Part shown: positions 45,792 to 58,585 of the stretch, one piece after another
How the letters are laid out: each line of letters starts with the position of its first letter
How positions within the stretch are numbered: the stretch's first letter is position 1
Source: Adineta vaga
Taxonomy: Eukaryota > Rotifera
NCBI GenBank assembly: GCA_021613535.1
Contig: CP075494.1
Span: 8,370,001 to 8,434,000 of the forward strand
Direction of reading: 5' to 3'
DNA: 64,000 nt
Translations under genes and position numbers: made by a program
The notes under the pieces: model-generated
The model's database searches: none
What the model was told of the DNA's origin: nothing
Seen by the model: the letters and a program-made list of their open reading frames with translations, nothing else

Positions 45792-47348
45792 ATGATGACG
45801 ACAACATCAATGGACGATAAATATTCTAATATTACACATAAACTTGTTCATGCTATTTTATCATTAACAGCTTCACAACGTCATGCAGATAGTTCACAAT
45901 CAATTTGTCATTATATTTATTGTCAATTTTCAATCAATGATCTCGAAGATCTAAGTGAAGCATGTCAAGTAAAAACAACAGAATTAACATTCTATGATTA
46001 TGGACAAAGAAAAGATAATCCATTTATGCTATCAATTGTTCATTTTATTCAACTATATATCTATCCAATATTTATCTTTACAGGTATTCTTGGAAATAGT
46101 TTATCATGTTATATTATGTTTCGGAATGTTCGTCGAAATGGTTATTCAGCAAATCTTTATCTAGCATTATTAGCATTTGTTGATTGTTTATTTCTATTAG
46201 GAAGTGCTATACCTGATTGGATCTCACATATTGATGGTTATTCACATATAAAATATCTTTCGGATTTATGTTGTCGTTTTGTTCATTGGTTCGGACATTT
46301 TACTACACATTTATCAGCTGGTCTTGTCGTTAGTGTAACTGTTGAACGTTTTATTGCTGTACGATATCCTTTACTTGCTCCAAAAATTAATACCGTATTT
46401 CATACACATATTGTTTTAATAGTACTCGTAACATTTCTTTTCCTATTGGATAGTCGTGTTTTTATTCTTGTCAAACAGTTTCATGAAAGTATGCATATCG
46501 TTTCAACATGTCAAAATGGAACTAAAATTCGCTATGACAGACCAAATATAATTCGCTGTGATATAGTCGATGACAAGAATGAATTAATATGGAGTTTTAT
46601 TGATTCCGCTGTTTACGCTCTAATACCTTTTCTAATTATTGTTACATTAAATTCTCTTATTATTCATCGATTAATTCATGCTCAACGTCTTCGACAAAGA
46701 ATGTCGTATAATAAAGGAAAATTTTCCAAATATGAATATGAACATATACATATGCATCGAACTGCTTCTGATTGTCATCCTGTCATTATAGAAGAACCTA
46801 CACATTTAAAACGTTCTCGATCAGTTCCAGCTAAACCACATAGTCCAATGCTATCTCGTGAACAGAATAGTAAGTTTCAATATTAATCTTATTTAATTTG
46901 ATTTTTTTAATTATATATAGATCAACATTCTTTTCATCTCAGTGTTAAACTTTCCGATCTTTCAACTGAAACATCATTAGAACTTAAACATCGTTCCGAT
47001 CATTCGAATGAAAATTCTCTCATGCGTCAAACAATAAATACAAATAATATGCGTCTAACTATTGTCTTACTCTTTGTATCATTTTCCTTTCTAGTATTAA
47101 CCTTACCGTCAGTTGTTTTCAATTTAATTGCTCTAAGAACATTTCAAACTCGAACACCAAAATCCAAAAATTTATCAACTTTAACATACTATAATTTACC
47201 TTTATATGCACAATTTTGTCATGCAATCATACGTTTATTTATGATTATGAATCATTCAATTAATTTTATACTTTATTTTGTTGTTGGCAAACGTTTTCGT
47301 CGTGATTTAAAACGACTCTGTTTTGGTTGTTATAAACATCCTCAATGA
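45792..47348 (+). CDS. Class A GPCR, neuropeptide-receptor type
   Basis: Two exons (45792-46869, 46921-47348) give 501 residues. A long N-terminus of about 80 residues precedes seven membrane helices. TM1 has GILGNSLSCYIMF, TM2 NLYLALLAFVDCLFLLG, and TM3 ends VSVTVERFIAVRYPL (ERF in place of DRY). A large third loop rich in His/Ser/Arg contains the intron, TM7 reads NHSINFILYFVVGKRFRRD, and a Cys near the end (LKRLCFGC) may be palmitoylated. The pattern is closest to invertebrate FMRFamide-like peptide receptors. The ligand cannot be inferred. Confidence 0.85.
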
Positions 47349-48209
47349 AAAACATTTTGTGATATGATTCAATAAAGTCAAGATATTGTCGATGACATGT
47401 CATACATGTGCGACGCAAAAAGAAGAAGAAGACAGCATAAATTATTCTTGTATTTAGTACGATTTTGTTTTTGTTGCAAATAAAAATGTTTTAACTTAAA
47501 CTCAAGTTTGAACTCCTTAGAATCTGATATACATTACAATTATATCGAAGACTAACATGACCTATTAGTTCATTTGGTAAAAAAAATTTCATTCAAAAAA
47601 TACAATAATTACACTAATGTCAAACATGATTTGTAATGATTAACTAATGATAATAATATCCCATATATCTGCCATATAATCTCTCTTCTTCAAACTTGTT
47701 TTTTTCTCATTACAAATGTCAAAAGCTTTTGCTATTGAGTATTTCTTTTATTAGAAAATTTTTGACTAGCAATAACTGTCTGCTAACTCTATTCAAACAG
47801 ATTAGGCGAGTTTCTGCCGTAAGACTATATCGGATGTATTAAAATATTTGCTTGCGTCAGCAACCTACACATAATTGTAACCTTATATATTAAAATATTC
47901 AATCTGCTTTGTTTTCGAGATTGACTGAACGATTATTCTTATGATCAGCCTAAAGGTAAAATTATAAATGTCTATGGCGTCGTTGTTTTAGTATTTATAA
48001 CAACAATTGAGGCCTTGAAAAGTAAATTAATTTATTTGATTTGAAAGAACAAGCTAAATGACGGACATCTGTCACTGCAATCAATTATTGGTTAATATAT
48101 TTCACTTATTATACTGTACGTACAGAAACGTGTTTTATAAGAAAATTTTCTATTCTACTGAGAAAAAAAGTGAAAAACTGATCATTGATTGATAAAAGTG
48201 TGTTTTCAT
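47349..48209. other. Intergenic, no gene seen
   Basis: AT-rich 3' region of the GPCR and promoter of the UPF0488 operon. AATAAA-like signals occur at about 47371 and 47479. Confidence 0.5.
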
Positions 48210-48816
48210 ATGGCATCGAAAACTAAAAAGACAAAAGAACCATCAGCATCAGCTGCTGTAAGTTGTATAAATAGGATTATTCGATTTTATCAGTTAATAT
48301 AGGCATTACCCATTGTTACTGATCCAGAAATGGCTGAACGTTTCGAACGAGAATTAACTTGGTGTGTTGGTCAATTAGAATGTATGTTAAAATCACCATC
48401 TATGAAAGATAAAGAACCTCGTAAGTTTTTCTCAGTATTTCGTAGGAATATTCGAATAAAAATAAAACTTTGTCATTTCTAGCTCGATCAGCTTTACAAG
48501 TATTAACAAATCCCAAAACAGCTTTCGTTCGTAAACGACAAATGATGCAACAATTATTCGGTGATTATCGTCAAAAGATGCATGATGAAGATGTTGCACG
48601 ACAAAAACGTATATTTCTTCTTATAGAAATCTAATATACAGAGACTTATCTACTTTTTCTCTAGGTCACAATCAAATACGGGCCAGTACTAATAGTGAAA
48701 TTCCATTAGCTTCACGATTTGTTCGTCGTACCAATCAGACTAATGATTCAACAACAAAAGACAATACATTTTCGTTTAATTTTGATATTCCATTAACAGA
48801 TATGGATAAAAACTGA
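48210..48816 (+). CDS. UPF0488 family protein (C8orf33-like)
   Basis: Four exons (48210-48257, 48303-48420, 48483-48608, 48665-48816) encode 147 residues. A Lys/Ser-rich start is followed by FERELTWCVGQLECMLK, matching the ELAWCVEQLELGL segment of C8orf33. Then FVRKRQMMQQLFGDYRQKM matches the RKRQLMHSLFGDYR signature, and the end FSFNFDIP matches FRFNFF. All three introns fit in phase. The human protein is uncharacterised and linked to chromatin by some data. It is the first gene of a two-gene operon. Confidence 0.85.
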
Positions 48817-48824
48817 TCTTGATG

Positions 48825-48839
48825 ATTTGTCTATTCTAG
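48825..48839 (+). promoter_or_regulatory. Candidate trans-splice acceptor inside operon
   Basis: TTTGTCTATTCTAG ends 2 nt before the ATG at 48842, and only 25 nt separate the two coding regions. There is no room for a promoter or a separate poly(A) site. Confidence 0.65.
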
Positions 48840-48841
48840 AT

Positions 48842-49889
48842 ATGTCTATTGAACAAACTTTATTTCTTAATATTCTCGATCAAATCGTCTTATTAGATGA
48901 TACTTTTACAACAAATGGTGAATAAATAAGATAATTTCATGAAACTATTTCATTTCGAAAAACAATCTTCTAGATTTAAATGCCATACGAACATTTAAAT
49001 CAACAATAGCATCATCACATTCGTCTATCCATACGTCTTTACAAGTAGGTGAATACAATTGAAATGATACTTTCACTTTTATGTATATCTACTACCATCT
49101 CTATTCTTTAGATTTTACCTGTCTCAGTTCAACGGCAAGTAAACGAATATTTAACTGAAATTCTTGGACAGCTTATTCTTTGTACAGGTTTGTTTGATTT
49201 CCTATGAATGAATCGAATTGATTTGATTGATATTTTTCAAAACAGGTGTCAATGCAAAATCTCAATTACCGAGTGCAATATCTCATTTAATCAAACGAAC
49301 AATTTCAAATCGAAAAGAAATAACATTAAAAAACATACAGTTTACTAAACAAATCAATGGAATCAATGATCTCTATTCGAAATTAAATCATCAAATTCAA
49401 AATGTGTGTATTGAACAATTAAAAATGATTAAAGCAAATGATTTAAATACGAATCAAATCGATAAACTTCGAGAACAATATCAATTATTACTTAAACAAA
49501 TTCAGTAATTATGATTTATTTTTACTTTTGACAAAAAGAAACTATAATATCTATTCAATATTTATAGATTACGTCGATGTGAATTCATTCGAGATATTTA
49601 CACAATGGAAAATATTGAACTTTTACAAAATAAAAAGTTAGAAGAGAGACCATTGGAAATGTTTAATAAATTTGAAATCTTTTATATTTATAGATTAGAT
49701 TATGAAGAGAAACAACATCATTATGATGAACAAATCAAATATTTCAAAAAAATTGAAATGAGTATTGGTAATGAAGGTGTACATTATCAACAATTAATCA
49801 AACGTTATTATGAATTAGGTGATGAATTAATAAATGCAAAGAATGCTCTTAAACGACTCAAACAACAGAAAGAAAATGCTTTGATTTAA
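48842..49889 (+). CDS. Coiled-coil protein, possible HAUS augmin subunit 4
   Basis: Six exons (48842-48917, 48974-49044, 49112-49187, 49246-49504, 49568-49636, 49694-49889) give 248 residues. The 57-nt segment 49637-49693 is in frame, so it could be retained, but it has GT-AG ends and typical intron length. The N-terminus is helical with LPVSVQRQVNEYLTEILGQL. The C-terminal half is coiled coil; RRCEFIRDIYTMENIEL and GVHYQQLIKRYYELGDELIN resemble HAUS4's DTYTVEKVEV and EEFDRLVKEYTVL segments. Augmin nucleates branched spindle microtubules. The name is tentative. Confidence 0.65.
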
Positions 49890-50315
49890 AACAAAACAAA
49901 AATAGTCTTTTCATCGATAATCTATCAGAATAGAATTTCTTTTTTTTTTCTTCTCTTGTCAGATATTAATAAATGGTAATCATTGTATAGATCCATAACT
50001 AGACTTGTTCACATCTGAAGATAACATGAGGTTAAAAGACCTCGTCTGTCAATATCACATGATGCTGTTTTCGGTGTGTAACTGATAAGACAAGTTTTGT
50101 TTTTCTTCTATCATGTCAACTTACCTGTTCGAATGTTACAAAAAAAACGAACCTAACATAATGACGAAAGAATTTCAAAAGATGATGATGAATAATTTTT
50201 TTCCAAAATGATTCTTTCCTTCTAGAAGATAACTCGAAAAGTGTCATATGATGAAAAAGCCTTTCTCTTCTTTTTCTTTCTGAGCAAATAGATTGTTTGT
50301 AATGCAACACAAGGT
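49890..50315. other. Intergenic, no gene seen
   Basis: Spacer after the two-gene operon. No third trans-splice acceptor is obvious directly before the 50316 ATG. Confidence 0.45.
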
Positions 50316-50672
50316 ATGACTAGTGACAATATATTTAATAATGTGACAAGTACAATAACGGATGGATATAGTACGATTACAACTCACATAGACAATAATG
50401 TGGATTTAAAAACTATTCTATCTTATGCAATACCATTGTCAAGTTTAATCATCATCTTTGTTTTGATGATTGTATTTGGTATTCGTCAACGTCATCGTGT
50501 ATTGGATAAATGGATATCATTAAAACGGATGAGAAATACAAATCCACGATTTCTGACAAGTGTTGGTTTACGACGTGATTCAGAATTTGAATCCCATGAT
50601 GATCACGAACGTGTTATTTCAACTTTGGAAAGTTCAGATAATTCAAATTTTCTATTAACAACAATTGCTTAA
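50316..50672 (+). CDS. Small single-pass membrane protein, unknown
   Basis: Single exon, 118 residues. A Thr/Asn-rich N-terminal part with possible N-glycosylation sites (NVTS), one membrane helix (ILSYAIPLSSLIIIFVLMIV), then a basic juxtamembrane stretch (RQRHRVLDKW) and an acidic Ser-rich tail. The positive-inside rule predicts an outside N-terminus. No family recognised. Clear topology and codon use support a real gene. Confidence 0.6.
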   Translation: MTSDNIFNNVTSTITDGYSTITTHIDNNVDLKTILSYAIPLSSLIIIFVLMIVFGIRQRHRVLDKWISLKRMRNTNPRFLTSVGLRRDSEFESHDDHERVISTLESSDNSNFLLTTIA

Positions 50673-51042
50673 TTCCAAGAAATTAATAATGATAATCTCT
50701 ATGTATTTGTTATCGGTGACATATTCAATAAATGAATTCTTTCTAAAACATGTTTTTCCTCTATTGAGCGCGAGATATACTATCCTTGAACTTTGACCCT
50801 CACAATATGAGAAGAAAGATCGAAATCAAGGATATCTATACACAATGATCAATGATATTTTCTTTTGATAACGTCATAATACTTTCTTTTGAAGACCTTG
50901 CCTACCTACACATTTGAAATGATGTCATTGTATATAATGAGTTTAACCACGTTCTTGCGTGTTGAGGCGTATCCATCTATTGATATACATATATGCTTGA
51001 GATGTGAGATATCAATGTTAATACAAATCTTTTCCAATATAG
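50673..51042. other. Intergenic, no gene seen
   Basis: AT-rich spacer with an AATAAATGAA poly(A)-like site near 50729. Confidence 0.45.
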
Positions 51043-51434
51043 GTCAATGAGTATCAAAAACAGATCTAACGCGTGACGAAGTTGAATATTTATCGAAAGA
51101 AGAAATTATGCGGTAGTATGGACAATTTATGCATGATTTTCCAAATGGTAAATTTGGTTGTGATAAATCTCGACGAATAGATTTCATTGCGCATCATGTA
51201 TTCAATACATTTGATTTGGATGAATCGAGTTATTTATCATTTAGAGAACTTGTCATTAAGTTAGTTATATATATATATTTACATCATGCAGAGATTATCA
51301 ACGGATATTAAATTTTGCTTTTCAATTGTATGATACAAAAAATGTATGAATTACGTCGTTTAGAAAAGAAGAATTCGTTCTCGGATGTTTATTCAATCCA
51401 AAAAATTGTTCCTTTACTTGAACCATTTGTTTGA
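51043..51434 (+). pseudogene. Neuronal calcium sensor (recoverin/NCS-like) pseudogene
   Basis: Degraded EF-hand text is readable in one orientation: LTRDEVEYLSKEEIMR, an in-frame TAG where family members have W in WYKGF, then YGQFMHDFPNGKFG. The FFP-x-GD segment is deleted, followed by DFIAHHVFNTFDLDESSYLS and FRELVIK. After an intron-like stretch comes FAFQLYDTKN, another stop, then ITSFRKEEF. The order matches NCS proteins (EIxxWYKGF, HVFxxFDxNxDGxIxFxEF, WAFxLYDxDxDGxI). Stops and deletions make function unlikely. Confidence 0.7.
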
Positions 51435-51551
51435 ATAGAAAAAAAACGAAAATTTTTTTAAAATAAACACAGCAATAATACACAGGAGAAAGAAAAGAAA
51501 ACGTCTATTCACTGTTTCTACACGTAGACTATGACTATTATTCTAGTTGAA

Positions 51552-53431
51552 TCAAATAGTAAATGATTCATTGAGATTGAGTGTAATTGGAAGTATTTCA
51601 GGCATTACTGAATGATGAGTTATCAATGAGAGTAGTGTAGGAAATTGTTTAATTGTTCCTTTAATACGATAAGTAGGTGTTTGATCAGTAATCGTTTTTT
51701 CAATAAGATAATGAACTATATTAGATTCATGAGTAAATTTTGGAACTTTAATAGAAAGTGCATAACAATCTGCATGTGTTGTGCTATTGCGTAAGATAAA
51801 TGTACCATAATCAGCTTGTTGAAGTGCTTCACATACGGCTTCTCTGAAATAAAAATAATAAATGATCGTAGTCGCAAAAAATGTTCATGAAATACCTTTC
51901 TAAATATGGTTTATACCAACGAGATATAGCTGAGAAATCATCTGGTGGAATTGTAGGAAGTCTACGAAAGAAAAATGAAATCTATTAGCAATGAGACAAT
52001 TGTCTTCCTTGAAATTTATGCAAGGTAAATTTGTCATTATCCTTCGAATCGAACAAAACAAATTGCCGCAGAAAAGAGAGAAATTTAACATACCTTTTAA
52101 AACTTGTTCGTCTATTCTCTCTAAAGGCCTGTTGTCGATAATAGTATTCATCTTTATAATCATTGATTTTCATAATCGATCTCTTTGGCAGTGGTGGCGG
52201 TGGTAATAATGGTGGATGAATAGTCATAGTTGAATGATATTTTTGATGACATGTACATTGATTAATCATACCATTCTCAGTTTGATGTGAGTGTGTTAAT
52301 GTTTGACGAGATAAATAAGAACGTGATGTTGGAGAAGAAAATTTACGTTCTGATTGATTTGATAAACAAGTCGTTGATAATGATGATGATGGACGACAAG
52401 TACAAGTCAAACAACGAGTATTTATTGAATCATGTGTTGAAAGATTCACCGGTATCAATGTACATGAGATTAAATGTATAGGAACAAGTTTCGGAGTTGA
52501 AACTGGTATATCACTATAACCTGAATCAGTGGAAATTGATGAAACGTTTGTTGTACGACGTGGTATACGACGAGAAAAATGTCCTTGTTCTTGATTTTGA
52601 TCGCTATCACCATCATCATCATCATCATCATCATCGAAAAGATATTTAACACTATCTAATGGATCATCATCTTGTTTCGATGATTCATCCGTCACATCAT
52701 CATCAATATAATCAACAATCGAAAGAGATTTTTGAAATTCGGATGCAAATGATGTTGATGGTACACGTTTCTCTCGTTGACATACGTTTTGTAATGTTGA
52801 TGATGAAATATTGGGATCATGATAACGATAAATAACTTGTGATTTCTTCCAAGAATTTCGATGTAATTGTTCTGAATACGATGAATGTTCAGGATTTCGT
52901 CGAGTAATTGTATCAATCTAGAATGGTAGATAAAGAGAGAAAAACAAAATCAATTGGATTGCTTACTTTAGCTTTGATCTCTAATGGTGATAGATAACCA
53001 TCTTCATCAAAATTCTTCTGAGAATTATGTAATGACTTCGAAGAAGAAGAAGGAGAAGAATATTGCTTAGTTTCAGGCGAACTTCTCTGTGCTTCAGCAC
53101 ATGGTGCACGATTTTGTTCATTAGAATATGTATTCCGACGAGGTTTATGAAGAGTGATCAAACGTGTGCCTAGAAAATAAAATAAAATTCAAATAAAAAA
53201 TTGCGTTCTTTTAAAATTCTTTACCCAATCTCGGCTCTTCTCTAATAAACTAATACGTCTTTTAACTGAACGTGTAGAACTTGGTAGGAGAAGTTTATCA
53301 TGTGTATCAAATATTTTCGCTTCTTTATCATTAAGAAGCAAAGAATTTTGTTGCTGTTGGTGGTGATGGTGATGATGGTGATGTTGTTGTGATAATCGAG
53401 TAGGAATGGAAAAATTATTTGAATAAATCAT
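51552..53431 (-). CDS. Tensin-type SH2-domain protein
   Basis: Certain exons: 53169-52967, 52917-52094, 51961-51896 and 51843-51552. A 5' exon 53431-53225 with a His/Gln run is likely, but its donor (phase 0) does not match the next acceptor (needs one extra base), so the N-terminus is unresolved. The middle is disordered, Ser/Pro-rich, with an Asp run (DDDDDDDDG), Cys-x-Cys clusters and a PPLLPPPPLPKR proline motif. The C-terminal SH2 reads ISRWYKPYLE, TFILRNS (phosphotyrosine-binding Arg present), HYLIEKT, YRIKGTIKQFPTLLSLITHH, closest to tensin SH2 domains. No PTB, C1 or phosphatase-like part is present. Confidence 0.78.
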
Positions 53432-56400
53432 TGATAAATATAGACGATCAAGGAATATTAAAAGTGTTCCTTCTCCTAATGTTGCTCGTCTTAGTTAGTG
53501 TTGTCTGAATTCGTAAAAAAAAAAGAAGAAATGATGATGTTTTGCATAAATCATTCAATGACATTGAGATACCATCATCTGCAAAAGAAAAAAAAATAGA
53601 AAACAACAAATGAAAATGAATTTTTATGGTCCTCAAAATTGTTGACAATATATCATGATCAATATCATTGCTATTTGTTAGCAACCCTGCATTGATATAA
53701 ATGCATATAATTATCCAACGAGATCAATAGATAGATCATGCTGAATGTTACTGAACGATTATCATATGATGTAAGAATTCTTTACTTTTACTCGAAGAGA
53801 AAATGAAACATGCAGAGAACATACATGGTAAAAACGAAGCGCACACGACAGGCGGCAACCTTCATTCAAGGACAATAAAAATAAACGTGCCAATCGGTGT
53901 TGATCGATATAGTCCCGCAAAGAGACAGTTGCGAAGAAGTGTTAATGTACTTTTGAGAGATATGTTCTAGGAAATGACGCCAAATTTGTCAATTAATATT
54001 TGGACATCAGAAAGGTCATCAGTCGCCAAAATTATCATCAACAATGAAAAGAAAAAGAGAAAGTCGATTGATAATGAACATTCTCTATTCACATTAGAGT
54101 CATTTCTTGGTTAACCTTTTGCACCTCAATAGAAATCAGACTACTCGAAAAGAATACAACCTACGACTAGTAATTGTGTTAATAATAAACATAACAATGA
54201 AAGAAAGAGATTTGTCTCGCCGTCTCGAAAGATAAAAATGAAGAAAAGCAAAGTGAGAAATAAACATTGACATTTTTTCTAAATGAATAAAAAACCTTGG
54301 ACATTTGAATAAATTAATATCTATGACAGTAGTGAATTTCGAGAGAATTTATAAATGGATTAAAGATATGTTGTTCAGAAGAAAAAAAGAAAGATTTTCA
54401 AGTACTTTCACTTTTCTTCAATGTGCTTTTTTAGAAAGTAAATGTCCTTGTAAGCCGTAAAAAAAAGTGAATAGGTGCAATTGAATTATTCTATTAACGT
54501 ATGTTAATTTACGTTATTAGAAAAAGAACAAAAATGGTCGAGTATTTAAACAATATCAAGAAAGATGATAGTAGAGAAGAAGAAAAAAAGACAACAGAAA
54601 GTACATTAAATGATATACTATCGTCAATAATCATCGATCAGTACATGTATGTCTGTATTCACATAGAGATCAATCATATTGGTCACAATCTATACATATC
54701 GTCGAGGTGAAGAGACAAAGATACAACGAAAATGACGAAGACAAAAAGAGAAAAGCGTGTCCCCGAAAGGCGATGATCAACAAGTACTATTTGTTGCAAT
54801 GAGATAGGGATAGATAGTGATGTAAGTATGAACGAAAGAATGTTCAAGCATATGCTTACATATTCAACTCATCATGTTCAATATGTATCATGAGAAATAA
54901 ATGGTTACTATGTGCAGAAAAGAACAATATTCAACGACGCGTCGTTTTTCTATTAGTAGGTTTCATCGATAGAGCAGTTCAATTACCTGACAATACAATT
55001 CGATGACGGATTCTTATGTATGTGTGTTTACTATAGGAATGAAAAGACTATTGGTCAACATAATTTTCTAGTTAGATCATCATATCCTATGTGTATTGAT
55101 AATGTCCTCTGTTCTTCTTCTTCTTCTTCTTCTTCTTTTTCTCATCCAATTCGTCTGTTTTCAATACTCACCGGTTATTAATATTAAAAAAAAGAATAAG
55201 TATAAAGTGAATAAAAATATAATTTATCGTTTAAGAATAAATAATTGATTACACAGAACATGATACATTCTTGTATAACCAACGTTCATTTGTTCTTCAA
55301 GGGATGAAAATTGATAAGACTAGTTCTTTCACAGCGAAGTGATAGATAATGATTAACGAGAATGAACGATTTATGTTTGTCGGTAAAAAAAGACTTGAGT
55401 AGCCTTTGATGCAAAATTCTCTCATGACAAGAAGTATGGTGGGATGATCGTTGTTTTTTCTTCCTTTCTTTCCTCTAAGCTTTATATAATCAAATGAGGA
55501 GAAGAAGAAGAAGAAGACAAAAAAAGAACAAATTATGACTGGACATCATGCAATTTGTATACCTTATGGTCAGCGAAAAGGAAATAGAGAAAAGATGGCT
55601 CGAAGATATATTCAACAAGACACTTATTTTCGCTTCTTATTGTTTCTCTTCAATTGCTAAGAGGCAAACAGACGTTTACTACATAGTTAAAATCATTACA
55701 ATTGATCTATCATTATCTAAATAGATAGATAGATAGATACATATATATATATATATATGAAACAATATGCTCTCGCTCCATGTTACACACGTAATCGATA
55801 TTACAAATAGAAACAAGCAAATATCTTCATATATGCATATCTATAGAAACTAATTGTAAGATTATTATTACTATATGACCGATATATAAATCAGTCGATA
55901 ACGTGTGTACATGTAATTTTTTCATATTTGCATGGTCCATAACTAGACACTTGAATGAACATCTTTTCTCTCTCTGTCTCTCTCGCTCTCTTTCCTTTTT
56001 CTACACAAATGAATTGATCAATAAATATGTTAGACAATTGCATATATATAAAACGATAAATACTATGGAGTTATTCTATTGCTTAACTAACTAATTAATA
56101 ATCTGAATATATAGATGCATAGAAGCTATTTCTCTATTATTTATAAACAAGAACTCAAGAAAATAAGACCAAAAGAACTATATAAGAAAATCGTGAATGA
56201 GTAAATCGTATAGATACGTAATTAGCCTTGGTAATAGTAATTGTAATAGTGAGAAGGTCGATAGATGCCTACACCATATTCTACCTAATGATGTCTGTCA
56301 GGCGTAGGAGAAGAAAAAACGAAGTGTCAATAATAACATTGATGGTCTAGTATGTTATTTCAATTGTACATATATATATATATATATACGTATCTACATA

Positions 56401-57370
56401 CTTGACTTCATAGTCTTGGTTTAAGTCGTTCGTAGACAAGTATCGTTAATATTAAGAAAAGAAAAATCAATCATGATTGATCGATTTGAACCGTTTTTCG
56501 TCGTATATCGACTGTATCAAAAGCAAAAGAAATGAGACATACGCATTTAATCAAGGTGTGATCTTAACATCATTTGACAGATGCAACTTCATAAACAAAG
56601 CTTTCTTTTTTTTTCTTCTTGTTCTTGTTCTTCTTTCTTTTGGGAGGGACGAAAGAAGCTTCTAATTAAAGTTTGATATGTCCATGGATATTGACATGAT
56701 GATGATCGTCTATGAAATTCAATTGATTGATACTTCAATAATCAATGACAGAAGAGTCTATTTAATTGAATTCATTATTCTTCATTATTAATTAATGGTA
56801 ATATCATATAGTCTTCGAATGAGAGAGAAAAAGAAACACAATTTGCAAGAAATGATAAAGTGATAATACAAATGTTTATGCTTATCGTTACTTAATAATG
56901 GTCATTATTTAGCCGTTTACAATGACATATACGTATGATATATGTTACTTTACATATGCGAGATGTCAAACATTTCTACTAATGTTCAAACAGATTGTAA
57001 TGATTTTTCAATGAAATTTGTCTTGACAAAGTTCATCACATCGTTATTTATCTTCAATATTGAGATGAGAAATATTAATTACTGTTTATCAACGATATTT
57101 ACAGATCAATTCTTATATAATCTCCTTCGAAGTTATGCATATTTTCCTTAGCAAACATTCGTTTTAATTTTGATGAGATGAACAGAATGTCTAGTCGATC
57201 ATAGACTTATTCTTAATCCTTTCATATCACTTGATATAACAGATCAGATGTCAAAAAAAACATACAATACAACTTTATTAAGAACTGATAACATCGTATT
57301 AGAACGATTAAACATATGAGAGGACTATAACGACAAACAATGAGAAGAAATCATTTTTTGTTTTGATAAA
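53432..57370. other. Long AT-rich intergenic region with microsatellites
   Basis: No supportable gene in nearly 4 kb. Simple repeats: (CTT)n at about 55118-55138, (GAA)n near 55500, (TAGA)n followed by (TA)n at about 55722-55759, (TA)n at about 56370-56388. The open frames are short and biased by these repeats. Confidence 0.55.
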
Positions 57371-58585
57371 TTAAACATTTGTTTGTTTTGAATGTCGGGG
57401 AGTTGGAGTCGATGTGTGTATTTGTTTAACTGAAGGCAACTTATAATGTTTATTACAGAGAATATATCGATGGTAGAAAATTTTCAATTGTATTGAATAT
57501 TGATTGAAAACTTCGATTGTTGCTTGACGAAAACGTTGACCAGTAAAACAATAAAATATAAAATTTGTCTAAAAAAAAAGAATTTCAAATATTTTCTTGT
57601 TTATGTTTGTTTAACTTACAGCATTATGTAATTGTAATAGAAGAACAGATGTTTGCGAGAAAAGAACAGCACGTTTAAGTTTATCTATTTCACGATGTTT
57701 TGGTGGTGAATATTCAGCTATGTAAATAATAAGAGCAGGTGTTGTGAATAAATAAAAAGCGAAGTTCACTGTAACAAGCATAATAGTTAATTGTCGTTGT
57801 TTACGATTTGAATGAACATCTGAAATACGTAATTCCGATGTTTCATCATTTGATAGACGTTTATGTTGTTTTCGTCGTTGAAATAAACAATAAACCGTAA
57901 ATAAATTCGATAATAGAAGAAGATCAGGTATACCATAGAAAACAATCGGTTGATAGACACGATGTACAAGACCATATTGTGGACGGATAACACATTTTTT
58001 TCGATGAGAATTTTCATCGGTATGATAGATTATTGGAAATGTCGAAGAAAATAAGAGAATAGCAACAGATAGAAGAATATATACAGAATAACGTGCTGAA
58101 TGTATTGTACAAAAACGTTTGGCAAGAAATGGCGAAGCAACAGCAACACAACGTTCTAAAATGAAGAAAATAAAGAAGTTTTTCTTATTTTAAACTTTTC
58201 GTTTCAAGGATAAAAGTTTACCTAATGTTATGATAACTAAAACCCAATTGGCACAGAAAGTAAATAAATCTGTTAAATATGTTAATGAACAATGAAGAAA
58301 TAGATTTCGACGTGGACGTCCTAAATTTGCAGCATGTAAAAGTAAAATTGCACTATCAAATATCGCCATATAAGTTATATAAACAGCTGATGTAGTATTT
58401 CGTAAAGCTTTTCTATTGATAACGATTAATGTTAAAATATTACCAAATAAACCACTTATGGACACAAATGATTGAACGAATGCAAGAATAAAATTAATCT
58501 TTGCAACATATTGATTAATTTCTCTACGAACAAAATAATCCGATGGATAAATCCATGTTGTGTTATTACCGATTGATGTTGACAT
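57371..58585 (-). CDS. Class A GPCR, orphan
   Basis: Three exons in phase (58585-58222, 58155-57620, 57568-57371) give 365 residues. An N-glycosylation site (NNTT) lies near the start. TM1 has SGLFGNILTLIVI. TM2 has YITYMAIFDSAILLL. TM3 ends in LERCVAVASPF, so the DRY motif is ERC. TM5 and TM6 flank a basic loop (QRRKQHKRL, NRKQRQLTIMLV). TM7 reads HNATNFIFYCFTGQRFR. The intron between TM3 and the ERC motif splits the Glu codon. It resembles divergent peptide-type receptors expanded in rotifers (inference). Ligand unknown. Confidence 0.82.

Noticed and set aside
53189-53431. His-rich frame as a separate small gene
   Set aside because: Position, strand and composition suggest the 5' exon of the SH2 gene, though the junction phase is unresolved. 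It has no independent stop-to-start support.
54501-54710. 69-codon K/E-rich frame in the long gap
   Set aside because: Low-complexity sequence arising from purine-rich repeats, with no recognisable domain or splice partners.
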